64,000 nucleotides of DNA from Bacteroidia bacterium. Its GTDB lineage: Bacteria; Bacteroidota; Bacteroidia; Palsa-965. The position numbers were made by a program, and so were the translations under genes. Below are positions 8,279-16,305 of this stretch, piece after piece. Each line of letters starts with the position of its first letter. Within the stretch, counting starts at the first letter, position 1. The notes beneath the pieces were generated by a model that searched no databases, was not told the origin of the DNA, and saw only the letters and a program-made list of their open reading frames with translations. The DNA lies in NCBI GenBank assembly GCA_025454955.1, contig JALONL010000027.1, forward strand, positions 1-64,000, written 5' to 3'.

Positions 8279-9766
8279 ATGAAAAAGTATATTCTTTCAC
8301 TCACTGCGTTTGCACTGGCGGCACAGTTAAATGCCTTCTGCGGTTTCTATGTGGCCAAGGCCGATGCCACACTCACCAATAAAGCCTCGCAGGTAATTAT
8401 AGTGCGCGACGGCAAGCGTTCGGCCATTACCATGTCGAGCGATTTTCAGGGCGATGTAAAAGACTTTGCTATGGTGGTGCCCGTGCCCGTAGTGCTTAAA
8501 CGCGATGAAATAAAAATTCTTGAGCGGAGTATTTTCGACCGCTTCCGCGATTATTCGGCTCCACGCATGGCCGAGTATTTTGATCCCGAAGTGTGTCCGC
8601 GTCCGTATGAGGATGTGGCCGAATATTCGCGGCTCGAATCTGTACAGCTTACTTCAGTTAGTCGCTCGCCAACTTTAAAATCTAAGAGGTCTTCAATGGT
8701 AAAAGTAGAAGCAGAATATACCATTGATGAGTATGACATTGTGGTGCTTTCGGCCAAAGAATCTGGTGCGCTGAAGCAGTGGCTTGATGAAAATGGCTAT
8801 AAAATTCCCGATAGGGCTGAAGAAGTATTGCAGCCCTACGTGCTCAGCAACATGAAGTTTTTTGTGGTGAAAGTAAATATGGATGAGCTGAAGAAACGCA
8901 ATCCGTATGTGACCAACGGTGTGTATCCGCTGCGCCCCATCCAGATCAGTTTCAACTCGCCCAAATTCATGCTGCCCATCCGTTTGGGTATGGCCAATGC
9001 CACTGAGGCGCAGGATATGATTGTATATGCACTTTCACGCACAGGTCGTATTGAAACCACCAACTACCGCACGGTAAATATGCCCACCAATACAGACGTT
9101 CCTGTGTTTGTGGCCAATCGCTTTTCGGAATTTTACAGCAAGATTTACAACAAACGCCTCAACGAAGAAGGCCGCAACGCGGTATTTCTGGAGTATGCCT
9201 GGGATGTGAGCCCGCAAAACCCGGTGAAATGCGATCCCTGCGTGGGTACACCGCTTTATGCTGCGGATTTGCAGCAGGCCGGTGTAAGCTGGGCCAGCGT
9301 GGGCGATGTAAACGGCAAAGTGTATTTCACCCGCCTGCATGTTACCTACGACCGTGCGCACTACCCGCAGGATCTCATGTTTCAGGAAACACCCAACCGC
9401 GAAAACTATCAGGTACGCTACGTGCGCCGCAATCCGCCGCACTACCGTGAGTTTAGTTGCGACGAAGGCCAGCGTTACCTGCGCCGCCTGCGCGAACGCC
9501 GCCTCGAAGAATTAGCCAACTACCAAACCCTCACCGGCGAGCGTGCTTCAGAATATACTACCTATCTCAGTGAGTTTGATGCACAAATGCGCCCCTTGAA
9601 AGACGAAAACGGCAAACCGAAAAAAGAAAACTTTTTCCCCGCATTCGACAACGACGGCGGCCACGGAAACAACGGCGGCAAACAACTTCCTGTGTTCCTG
9701 CTTTCGCTGTGTACGCTTACTGCCATTTTCTTCGCACTAAGCCGTCGCCGCGTGGCTGTGGCTTAA
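8279..9766 (+). CDS. DUF2330 secreted protein, paralog 1
   Basis: This 495-residue protein starts with a signal peptide (MKKYILSLTAFALAAQLNA) and the DUF2330 hallmark AFCGFYVAKADATLTNKASQ, followed by FAMVVPVPVVL. A conserved CxxC (Cys318-Asp-Pro-Cys321) and RLHVTYDRAHYPQDLMFQET lie in the second half. The C-terminus has a Gly/Asn-rich linker, a hydrophobic stretch (LPVFLLSLCTLTAIFFAL) and a basic SRRR end, which could be a membrane anchor or a cleaved sorting signal. Function is unknown for the family. The ATG was chosen because it starts the signal peptide; an upstream ATG-free extension is unlikely. Paralog 2 follows after 28 bp. Confidence 0.85.
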   Translation: MKKYILSLTAFALAAQLNAFCGFYVAKADATLTNKASQVIIVRDGKRSAITMSSDFQGDVKDFAMVVPVPVVLKRDEIKILERSIFDRFRDYSAPRMAEYFDPEVCPRPYEDVAEYSRLESVQLTSVSRSPTLKSKRSSMVKVEAEYTIDEYDIVVLSAKESGALKQWLDENGYKIPDRAEEVLQPYVLSNMKFFVVKVNMDELKKRNPYVTNGVYPLRPIQISFNSPKFMLPIRLGMANATEAQDMIVYALSRTGRIETTNYRTVNMPTNTDVPVFVANRFSEFYSKIYNKRLNEEGRNAVFLEYAWDVSPQNPVKCDPCVGTPLYAADLQQAGVSWASVGDVNGKVYFTRLHVTYDRAHYPQDLMFQETPNRENYQVRYVRRNPPHYREFSCDEGQRYLRRLRERRLEELANYQTLTGERASEYTTYLSEFDAQMRPLKDENGKPKKENFFPAFDNDGGHGNNGGKQLPVFLLSLCTLTAIFFALSRRRVAVA

Positions 9767-9794
9767 TACATCGCACACTGTAAAACGCTGTACC

Positions 9795-11294
9795 ATGAAA
9801 AAAATAATTCCGGCCGTACTTGCCGCTGTAATGTTTGCGCAGCAACCGGCCTCTGCGTTCTGCGGTTTCTACGTGGCCAAAACCGATGCCACGCTGCTCA
9901 ACAAAGCCTCGCAGGTAATTGTAACGCGCGACGGGAACCGCAACGTGGTTACCATGTCGAGCGATTTCCAGGGCGATGTGAAAGACTTCGCCATGGTAGT
10001 GCCCGTACCTGTGGTGCTCAAACGAAATCAGATACGCGTAAAGGAACGCAGCATCTTCGAAAAATTCAACGACTACACCGCGCCTCGCATGGCCGAGTAC
10101 TACGATCCGGAAATTTGCCCGCGTACATTGGCCGATACCACATACTTCTATGCCTATAACTTTGCTACAACCACAGGCAATGCAACTGTTTTATTGGATT
10201 ATAAGAGTGTGCAGGGAGTAAAGGTGGAAGCACAATACAAGGTGGATGAATATGATGTGGTGATTCTCTCTGCCACCGAATCGGGTGGATTGAAAACATG
10301 GTTGCTGCAAAACGGCTACAAAATTCCCGACAAAGCCGAAGAGGTGCTCAATCCATACATTGCGTCCAACATGAAATTTTTTGTGGTAAAAGCCAATATG
10401 GATGAAATACGCCGCCGCAATCCTTACGTAAGCAATGGCGTGTTTCCGCTGCGCCCCATTCAGATTGAATTCGAGTCGCCCAAATTCATGCTGCCCATTC
10501 GTCTGGGTATGGCCAATGCCACCGAGTCGCAGGATATGGTTGTGTATCTGCTCTCGCGCAAAGGCCGTATCGAAACTACCAACTACCGCACGGTTGGCGT
10601 TCCTACCAACATGGATGTGCCGGTATTTGTGGCCGATAAGTTTACCGACTTTTACCACAAAGTATATCAGCGCGCGCTCAACAAAAACGAACGCAATGCC
10701 GTATTTCTCGAATATGCCTGGGACGTAACTCCGCAAAATCCCGTTCCCTGCGATCCCTGCGTGGGCACACCGCTTTATGTAAACGATTTGCACGATGCCG
10801 GAGCTTCGTGGGCTTCGGTGTCGGGCCCCAACACCGGGCAGGTGTACATTACGCGCCTGCATGTAACCTACGACCGTGCACATTACCCGCAGGATCTCAT
10901 GTTTCAGGAAACGCCCAACCGCGAAAATTTTCAGGCGCGCTACGTAAGGCATATTCCGCCGCGCTACTCGGGTTTTTCGTGCTACGAAGGACAGCGTTAT
11001 CTGCGCCAGCTCAACGAAAGGCGGTTGACCGAACTTGAAAACTACAAACAACTCACCGGCGAAAACGCGTCTGGTGCAATGGAATATCTCCATCAGTTCG
11101 ATAATCAGTTGCGTGCATTTACTGCCGAAGAAAAAGCTCGTAACGAAAGAGAAAAGCAAAACGAAATAATTCCTACCGGCGGAGGTAGTAATCACGACAA
11201 CAATAACAACCTGCCCATGCTGTTGCTTTCCATACTCACACTCACCGTGGTATTCTTTGCATTAAGCCGTACACGCCTTACCGTTGCATCCTGA
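9795..11294 (+). CDS. DUF2330 secreted protein, paralog 2
   Basis: This 499-residue protein is clearly related to the preceding one along its whole length. It has a signal peptide ending near PASA, the AFCGFYVAKTDATLLNKASQ start, the CxxC at Cys319-Cys322 and the RLHVTYDRAHYPQDLMFQET block. The region around residues 115-140 is the least conserved. The tail repeats the pattern of paralog 1: an Asn/Gly-rich linker, LPMLLLSILTLTVVFFAL and SRTR. The close spacing suggests co-transcription with the RnfD-like gene and paralog 1. A hairpin terminator lies downstream, followed by the IS relic. Confidence 0.85.
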   Translation: MKKIIPAVLAAVMFAQQPASAFCGFYVAKTDATLLNKASQVIVTRDGNRNVVTMSSDFQGDVKDFAMVVPVPVVLKRNQIRVKERSIFEKFNDYTAPRMAEYYDPEICPRTLADTTYFYAYNFATTTGNATVLLDYKSVQGVKVEAQYKVDEYDVVILSATESGGLKTWLLQNGYKIPDKAEEVLNPYIASNMKFFVVKANMDEIRRRNPYVSNGVFPLRPIQIEFESPKFMLPIRLGMANATESQDMVVYLLSRKGRIETTNYRTVGVPTNMDVPVFVADKFTDFYHKVYQRALNKNERNAVFLEYAWDVTPQNPVPCDPCVGTPLYVNDLHDAGASWASVSGPNTGQVYITRLHVTYDRAHYPQDLMFQETPNRENFQARYVRHIPPRYSGFSCYEGQRYLRQLNERRLTELENYKQLTGENASGAMEYLHQFDNQLRAFTAEEKARNEREKQNEIIPTGGGSNHDNNNNLPMLLLSILTLTVVFFALSRTRLTVAS

Positions 11295-11351
11295 CCCCTT
11301 GCTCTTGTTGCTTCCTGTCATGGGTTCTTGAAAAAACGGGAATCAACGGCG

Positions 11352-11411
11352 CGGTTTCGCATACGTGGCAGTTTGCCTCCAAACTGCCACGCTGTTGCGG
11401 AACCGTTTTTC
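11352..11411 (+). terminator. Intrinsic terminator after DUF2330 paralog 2
   Basis: A 12-bp perfect stem (CGTGGCAGTTTG / CAAACTGCCACG, 4-nt loop) lies inside a longer imperfect pairing (CGGTTTCGCA with TGCGGAACCG) that ends in a T run. This should end the RnfD-like/DUF2330 transcript, so paralog 3 probably needs its own promoter. Confidence 0.75.
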
Positions 11412-11440
11412 TTTTTTATGAAAGCAGTTTAAGAGCCTGT

Positions 11441-11700
11441 TTAAAATTTCTTAGCCCACATTGCTATCAACCCTAATTGGGTCATTGCTTCCGGGAGGCG
11501 ATCAGATATTCGTAATCTGGAGAGTGTCTTCTCTGATTTGAGAACCATGCAAAAGTTGGTTCTGCAATTCATCTTTTAGGAGACACTCCATTTTGAAGTG
11601 CTTTAGGTATAATCTGAATCGTCTGACCCAATAGCTTTTTAACGAGTTCGATTTGCTCTCCTTTGTAGCCTTGAGTTTTAGCAGAAATCCCGCACACAGG
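11441..11700 (-). pseudogene. IS5-family transposase C-terminal remnant
   Basis: Read on the minus strand, the frame gives GYKGEQIELVKK ... NGVSPKR, then an in-frame stop where a Trp is expected, then IAEPTFAWFSNQRRHSPDYEY. After a frameshift near 11488 it continues EAMTQLGLIAMWAKKF before the terminal stop next to the left inverted repeat. The blocks KRW(V/I)xExTFAW and RRLxxDYEY are the C-terminal signature of IS5-type DDE transposases. The N-terminal and middle parts, including most of the DDE catalytic core, are absent. It cannot encode an active enzyme. Confidence 0.7.
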
Positions 11701-11787
11701 CAGAAAAATAATCGGGGCTGATACCCCTCGCAGGTCTTCAAAGACCTGCGAGGGGTCTGCGAGTTATTTATTTTTCTGCCTGTGTGC
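11692..11787. repeat. Nested palindrome inside the IS relic
   Basis: Two concentric inverted repeats: outer 19-bp perfect arms at 11692-11710 and 11769-11787 (GCACACAGGCAGAAAAATA), and an inner perfect 16-bp palindrome at 11723-11738 / 11741-11756 (ACCCCTCGCAGGTCTT) with a 2-nt loop. Compact CTCGCAGGT-type hairpins recur in Bacteroidota genomes, so the inner part is probably a dispersed repeat inserted into the element. Only one copy lies in this window. Confidence 0.75.
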
Positions 11788-11972
11788 TGCGCAAATGCAA
11801 TTTCGCCGGTAGTTTGTACACTATCTGAGAAAAAATCAGTTCATCACAAACCTCAAAAACGAATTTTAAACGGGCTCTCAGTAAAATATTTTTTTGTGCT
11901 TGTGAAAAGTGTAATACGGCTGCATCTCATAGATGTAATTCAAAAGAAACAAACATCCCAATACTTTTTGCT

Positions 11973-13472
11973 ATGAAACGTGTTCTTACAGCAGCAGCCG
12001 CATTTCTCCTGCTTGCCGGCGATGCCGGTGCATTTTGCGGCTTTTATGTGGCCAAGGCCGATGTGAAACTCTCCAATAAAACTTCGCAGGTAATCATTGT
12101 ACGCGATGGCGAACTTTCCACCATTACCATGTCGAGCGATTTTAGCGGAGCAGTAAATGATTTTGCCATGGTAGTGCCCGTGCCGGTGGTGCTTCAGAAA
12201 AACGACATCAAGGTGGTAAACCGTATGGTCTTCGATCAGCTTGATGCGTATTCGGCACCGCGCCTGGTGGAATATTACGACGATGATCCCTGCCAGACGT
12301 ATTACTACCGCGATCGTTATGCTGCAGTGCCTATGGCGGCCGGCGCCGAAAAATCAATAGCTATGGATGAAGATAAGCCTGAGGCAGAATATCAGGTGAA
12401 AATTGAAGCCAAATACAGCGTAGGTGAATATGACATTCTGATTCTCTCAGCCAAAGAATCGGGCGGACTTGAACGCTGGCTTAACGACAACGGCTACAAA
12501 ATTCCCGAAGGAGCCAAAGAGGTACTTGATCCTTACGTGAAAAGCAACATGAAATTTTTTGTGGTAAAGGTAAACCTCGAAGAATTCCGCAAACAGGGCG
12601 GAAGCGAGAATGTGGACGGATCGTTGCCGCTGAGCCCGATTCAGATTAAGTTTTCGTCGCCCAAATTCATGCTGCCCATTCGTTTGGGTATGGCCAATGC
12701 CGATGGCGAACAGGATATGCTGGTGTATGCGTTTTCGCGCAAAGGCCGTGTGGAAACCACCAACTACCGCACCGTGCCCATGCCCACCGGACAAAAAGTG
12801 CCGCTGTTTGTGCGCGATGAGTTCAGCGAATTTTACCGCGATACCTATTCCAAAACATGGAAACGCGAAGGCAAAAATGTGGTGTTTCTGGAATATGCGT
12901 GGGACGTTACCCTCAACGGCGGCATGAAATGCGATCCCTGCGTGGGCCCTCCGCCCATGTTTAACGAACTGGCCGAAGCCGGTGTAAACTGGCTCGTGGC
13001 CGATAGTTGGGGCGGCGCAACGGGTTTTGTGTATTTCACCCGTATGCATGTGACGTATGGCCGCTCCACATTTCCGCAGGATCTTATGTTTCAGGAAACG
13101 CCCAACAAGCAGAACTACCAGGCGCGCTACGTGCTTACCAACCCTGCAGGCAGTGATTTCAACTGCTCGGCGGGCCAGCAATACATCCGCGATTTAAGCC
13201 AGCGCCGCTGGAACGAGCTTTACTCCTACCAGTGGCTCTCAGGCCGCAGCATTACCGAACACCGCGATTATCCTGCCGAGTACAACATTTATCTGAAACG
13301 TCAGAAAGAAAACGAGCCCAAGCGTGGCGGTATGCTTCCGGTGTTTGGTGGTGGCAACGATAATACGCCACAACAACCTCTGGGTGTTTGGCTGCTCAGT
13401 CTGGCCACGTTGCTCATGATTATGTTTACACTCAGCCGCCGGCGTTTAACACCGGTTCAGGCGGCAGCATAG
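11973..13472 (+). CDS. DUF2330 secreted protein, paralog 3
   Basis: This 499-residue protein has the same plan as the two upstream paralogs but is more divergent. It has a signal peptide ending near GDAGA, the AFCGFYVAKADVKLSNKTSQ start, FAMVVPVPVVL, the CxxC at Cys320-Cys323 and RMHVTYGRSTFPQDLMFQET. The tail again has a Gly/Asn-rich linker, a hydrophobic stretch (LGVWLLSLATLLMIMFTL) and a basic end (SRRRL). It is cut off from the upstream cluster by a terminator and the IS relic, so it is likely expressed on its own. The function is unknown. Confidence 0.85.
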   Translation: MKRVLTAAAAFLLLAGDAGAFCGFYVAKADVKLSNKTSQVIIVRDGELSTITMSSDFSGAVNDFAMVVPVPVVLQKNDIKVVNRMVFDQLDAYSAPRLVEYYDDDPCQTYYYRDRYAAVPMAAGAEKSIAMDEDKPEAEYQVKIEAKYSVGEYDILILSAKESGGLERWLNDNGYKIPEGAKEVLDPYVKSNMKFFVVKVNLEEFRKQGGSENVDGSLPLSPIQIKFSSPKFMLPIRLGMANADGEQDMLVYAFSRKGRVETTNYRTVPMPTGQKVPLFVRDEFSEFYRDTYSKTWKREGKNVVFLEYAWDVTLNGGMKCDPCVGPPPMFNELAEAGVNWLVADSWGGATGFVYFTRMHVTYGRSTFPQDLMFQETPNKQNYQARYVLTNPAGSDFNCSAGQQYIRDLSQRRWNELYSYQWLSGRSITEHRDYPAEYNIYLKRQKENEPKRGGMLPVFGGGNDNTPQQPLGVWLLSLATLLMIMFTLSRRRLTPVQAAA

Positions 13473-13500
13473 TTTGTAAGTAAGATATTACTAAAAGTAT

Positions 13501-13530
13501 CGGCGGCATCACAATTAAGTGATGCCGCCG
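13501..13530 (+). terminator. Terminator-like hairpin after DUF2330 paralog 3
   Basis: Perfect 12-bp GC-rich stem with a 6-nt loop, starting 28 bp after the stop codon. No T run follows, so it is at best a weak or factor-assisted terminator or an RNA-stabilising structure. Confidence 0.5.
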
Positions 13531-13794
13531 CTGCACACGGATCAGTCAAAACCGTTGCAGTTAAGTTCTTTTTGAATGAAAGAGTTTCTAAAGTCTTTGC
13601 GGTATAAAACCGGGGAGTATCTTTTTAGAAGAAAAAGTGGTAAGACTTATTGATTGAGGGATGATGAAGTAAAAGTAGCATCCTGTTAAAACAGGGGGAA
13701 GTCAAAATACACGAGTGGCGGTTTTCAATCAATATCCGGGGCACTTAACCGTTTAAATTGTTTTATCACCATATCCATCCTGCACAAAAAGGTA

Positions 13795-13822
13795 ATAAAA
13801 AAGCCGCCCGTGAAGGCGGCTT
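13795..13822 (-). terminator. Intrinsic terminator of the sigma-factor operon
   Basis: 8-bp stem AAGCCGCC / GGCGGCTT with a 6-nt loop. An A run on its left side reads as a T run on the minus strand, 12 bp past the stop of the small membrane protein gene. Confidence 0.75.
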
Positions 13823-13834
13823 GGAACGGGTAAA

Positions 13835-14224
13835 TCAGTTTTGCGGATTATTTTCTCCGGTTTTGTGTGGTTCTTCATAATCCCAGCTCCATCCGCAACG
13901 TTCTTTCATGCGGTTAATATAGGCTTCGCGCTGTTCGGGAGTCATGCCGGCCATTTTGCGTTCCCAGCGTTTTTTCCAGTAGCCGCTGCGTTTGTTTTGC
14001 CATCCGCCGGGGCCGTGGTGGTGATGTCCGCCGCCTTTGGCCCAACTGCCAAAAAGCAGTTTGGAAAGTATGAGCAGTCCCCATGCCTGCCAGTAGGTAA
14101 TTACGGGTCCGGCAAAAAGTGCGGGTACAAGCCAGTTCCAGAGCCACATTACTACCCATCCCAGCAAAAAGGCGAGTGCGCCAAACAGGATTATTCCTCC
14201 CACAATTTTAAATATCCACTTCAT
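13835..14224 (-). CDS. Small membrane protein co-transcribed with ECF sigma factor
   Basis: This 129-residue protein has two adjacent N-terminal hydrophobic segments (about residues 4-31 and 36-60), then a GGGHHHHGPGGW stretch and a charged C-terminal helix with TPEQREAYINRMKERCGW. The cytoplasmic tail is basic. It follows the sigma-factor gene by 12 bp on the same strand. That position is where an anti-sigma factor often sits, but no zinc-binding or RskA-like anti-sigma motif is seen, so this is only a guess. The four consecutive histidines could bind a metal ion. Confidence 0.65.
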   Translation of the reverse strand: MKWIFKIVGGIILFGALAFLLGWVVMWLWNWLVPALFAGPVITYWQAWGLLILSKLLFGSWAKGGGHHHHGPGGWQNKRSGYWKKRWERKMAGMTPEQREAYINRMKERCGWSWDYEEPHKTGENNPQN

Positions 14225-14236
14225 GGTGTTGTATTT

Positions 14237-14836
14237 TTATGCGTTGTCGTTGAGTAAATCGGAGTACAGGTTTTTTAATCTTTCGCGCAGAAACAGTACA
14301 GCGTATCTTTTTCGCGAGAGCAGGGTGTTTAGCGAAACGCCCGAGGCCTCGGAGAGTTCGCGGAAGGTGCGGTTTTCCACTTCGTTTTCCCAAAAAACCC
14401 ATCGCTGTTCTTCGGGCAGTTCGTCGAGTGCCAGAATGAGCTCGTTCATGAGTACGCGCCTGGTTACCGCCGCTTCGGGCCCGTCGGCCTCGTCAGGCAG
14501 CAGGTCGTTGAGGCCCAGACGTTCTTCGCCGTCTTCGCCGGTTGACGAATACAGGCCTTCGAGCGAAGTACTTCTGCGGCGGCGGAATAAATCGGCTATT
14601 TTGTTTCGGGCTACCTGATAAATCCAGCCCGAAACGCGCTCAATCACCCGCTCCATGCGCAGGTTCTCGGCCAACTCAGTGAATACATCCTGTACAATGT
14701 CTTCAGGGTCTTCGTCGTCGGGAATGCGTTTGCGGATGAAGTCGAGCAGGCGGCGGCGTTCCTTGCGCAGCGTCTCTTCCAGAAGCCGGTTTTGTTCAGC
14801 AGCCATAGCCGTGTGTAAAGGCAGCGCGTTCTTCAT
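14237..14836 (-). CDS. ECF-type RNA polymerase sigma factor
   Basis: This 199-residue protein has both core domains of an extracytoplasmic-function sigma factor. Region 2 runs from about residue 30 (DPEDIVQDVFTELAENL ... SGWIYQVARNKIADLFRRR) and region 4 from about residue 130 (LDELPEEQRWVFWENEVENRTFRELSEASG, then SLNTLLSRKRYAV). The linker is acidic. An alternative ATG 10 codons in would also work. It is the first gene of a two-gene unit with a small membrane protein. The divergent gene encodes a site-2 protease, so the sigma factor may be released from a membrane inhibitor by proteolysis. Confidence 0.9.
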   Translation of the reverse strand: MKNALPLHTAMAAEQNRLLEETLRKERRRLLDFIRKRIPDDEDPEDIVQDVFTELAENLRMERVIERVSGWIYQVARNKIADLFRRRRSTSLEGLYSSTGEDGEERLGLNDLLPDEADGPEAAVTRRVLMNELILALDELPEEQRWVFWENEVENRTFRELSEASGVSLNTLLSRKRYAVLFLRERLKNLYSDLLNDNA

Positions 14837-14907
14837 ACATCCCGATAGTCGGTGAGGGCGGCTGCATTATTGTATGCAATATGCATTTTTTCGGTTGAAC
14901 GGCGTTG

Positions 14908-14915
14908 TATCTTTG
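14908..14915 (+). promoter_or_regulatory. TAnnTTTG-type -7 box of the M50 gene
   Basis: TATCTTTG matches the Bacteroidota -7 consensus and ends 8 bp before the ATG of the protease gene. No TTG element is seen at the usual distance upstream. The transcript would have almost no leader. Confidence 0.4.
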
Positions 14916-14923
14916 TAGCTGAT

Positions 14924-15913
14924 ATGGAAGAACGCACCTCTTTTGCACCCGAACCGCCCCCGCCGCCGCTCAAACCCATGTTTTTTGGCGAGGAGCGCAT
15001 TCAGCCGCTTTCGCAGCGCCTGCTTTGGTTTGCCGGTAGTGTGGCACTGTCGTGGTTTCTGTTGTATTTTATTTCGCAAAGCTGGCAATTGGCCAGCGGG
15101 GTTACCGGCATTTTTCTGCTTCACGAGCTAGGGCACCTGGTGGCCATGCGGGTTTTCGGGTTTAAGGGGCTGCGCATGGTGTTTATTCCCCTGCTGGGCG
15201 CTTTTGTGAGCGGCAAACGCAGCCGCAGTGTGCAGTCGCAGGAAATAATTGTGTCGCTTGCCGGGCCGGTGCCGGGTTTGCTGCTGGCCTCGCTGCTGCT
15301 GCTCCTGCTGCCGGAGGGCATGCCGCGGTGGACGGAATACCTCATTTTCATTACCATTTTTATCAACGCCCTCAACCTGCTGCCTTTTCAGCCGCTCGAT
15401 GGAGGCCGTGTAATGAATATGCTTATGGGCAGGCAGGACGGCATGTATGCCATTATTATGCACGCCTCGGTGGTATTGCTTTCGATAATTCTGGTAATTA
15501 AAACCGGCAGCTTTTTCTGGGGTCTGCTGGGTTTTATGGCCATACGCATGGGCATGTCGGAATGGAAAGCCCTGCCCGCCCGCCGCAAAATGCTGGCCGA
15601 TGGCGTTGATTTTCAGCAAAATTACAACGAGCTCAGCGATGCCGAATTCATCCGCCTTCGCCGATATCTGCCGCTTTACGACGCCTCTTTCGGTTACATC
15701 GGCCAGCAAACCTGGGCCGAAGTGCCCGAAGAACAACGCCGCAGCGAAGAAATTGGCCTGCGCAGCCTGCTTCAGGAGCCGGTAGATTATAATCTTTCGC
15801 TCACCGGACAGTTAATTGTATGTGCCGTGTGGCTGCTGGCTTTTGCGCTGCCGTTTATCATCATCGGCCCGCAAACAGTGATAGAGGAAATCGCAAGACT
15901 GTTTGGCCAGTAA
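14924..15913 (+). CDS. M50-family site-2 protease
   Basis: This 329-residue membrane protein carries the zinc metalloprotease motif His77-Glu-Leu-Gly-His81 within a hydrophobic segment and the second zinc ligand motif PLDGGR (Asp159). About six membrane segments flank these. The N-terminal 25 residues are proline-rich and cytoplasmic (PEPPPPPLKP), and no PDZ domain is visible. A middle cytoplasmic part of about 100 residues (from about 195) separates the last membrane segment. The family cleaves membrane-spanning regulators or signal-peptide remnants. It is divergent from the ECF sigma-factor gene. The chosen ATG lies just after a -7 box; a longer upstream reading frame exists but overlaps the promoter. 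Confidence 0.85.
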   Translation: MEERTSFAPEPPPPPLKPMFFGEERIQPLSQRLLWFAGSVALSWFLLYFISQSWQLASGVTGIFLLHELGHLVAMRVFGFKGLRMVFIPLLGAFVSGKRSRSVQSQEIIVSLAGPVPGLLLASLLLLLLPEGMPRWTEYLIFITIFINALNLLPFQPLDGGRVMNMLMGRQDGMYAIIMHASVVLLSIILVIKTGSFFWGLLGFMAIRMGMSEWKALPARRKMLADGVDFQQNYNELSDAEFIRLRRYLPLYDASFGYIGQQTWAEVPEEQRRSEEIGLRSLLQEPVDYNLSLTGQLIVCAVWLLAFALPFIIIGPQTVIEEIARLFGQ

Positions 15914-16305
15914 AAACGAAACCCGGCAGTTTGATGCGCAGCACCAGGGACTACCGGGAATAAGAACAGCACAAAGATAGGTTTGGGCACAAGGGGTTGT
16001 CAAGTATTTTCCGAAAAATATTTTCAAATTATTTTAAGGATTTTCTTGACATTCGCTGTTTCCCGATACTAACTTGCACCCAGTTCACTTAAAGAAAGGG
16101 CACTGTGTATTGCAGTGCATATTTTATAGCCACGTCTTTGTTTTAAGACGTTTTTCCGTTGGTTTCTTTAAGCGTAGGGCAATTCTTAAAATACGAAATC
16201 ACTTCGTGGGGTTAAATCACGAAAATCTGATGAAATCAGATTTTCGCCCACCTCAGTTTTTCGGGTTTTAGGGATGCTCAGTTTATCTCACATTTTGTGG
16301 ATGAA
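15914..16305. other. Intergenic region before the Abi-like gene
   Basis: About 390 bp without a gene. It contains a hairpin with a T run at 16132-16155 and a perfect 11-bp palindrome (GAAAATCTGAT / ATCAGATTTTC, 3-nt loop) at 16221-16245, 60 bp upstream of the HEPN/Abi-like gene. The palindrome could be an operator for that gene. The rest is A/T-rich and shows nothing further. Confidence 0.45.
16132..16155 (+). terminator. Intrinsic terminator-like hairpin
   Basis: 7-bp stem ACGTCTT / AAGACGT with a 6-nt loop followed by a short T run, about 220 bp after the M50 gene. Confidence 0.5.

Larger units (their letters stand above)
11433..11877. mobile_element. Decayed IS5-type element (about 445 bp)
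   Basis: The segment is bounded by 16-bp inverted repeats with one mismatch: GAGCCTGTTTAAAATT at 11433-11448 and the complement of GAGCCCGTTTAAAATT at 11862-11877. Inside, on the minus strand, lies the 3' part of a transposase frame with a stop and a frameshift. It is far shorter than an intact IS of about 1 kb, so most of the transposase is missing. No convincing target-site duplication is seen. The element sits between two paralogous DUF2330 genes and separates paralog 3 from the rest. A nested palindrome occupies its middle. Confidence 0.7.
13473..13834. other. Intergenic region with hairpins
   Basis: No gene is visible in about 360 bp between convergent genes. It holds a perfect 12-bp stem-loop at 13501-13530 (CGGCGGCATCAC, loop AATTAA), a small CCTGT/ACAGG hairpin around 13682-13695, and the terminator of the opposite gene at its right end. 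The first stem lacks a T run and may be a repeat or a processing signal rather than a terminator. Confidence 0.5.

Noticed and set aside
12447..13181. Long minus-strand frame opposite DUF2330 paralog 3
   Set aside because: The plus strand shows clear homology to two paralogs; the antisense frame has low-complexity His/Arg-rich content typical of shadows.
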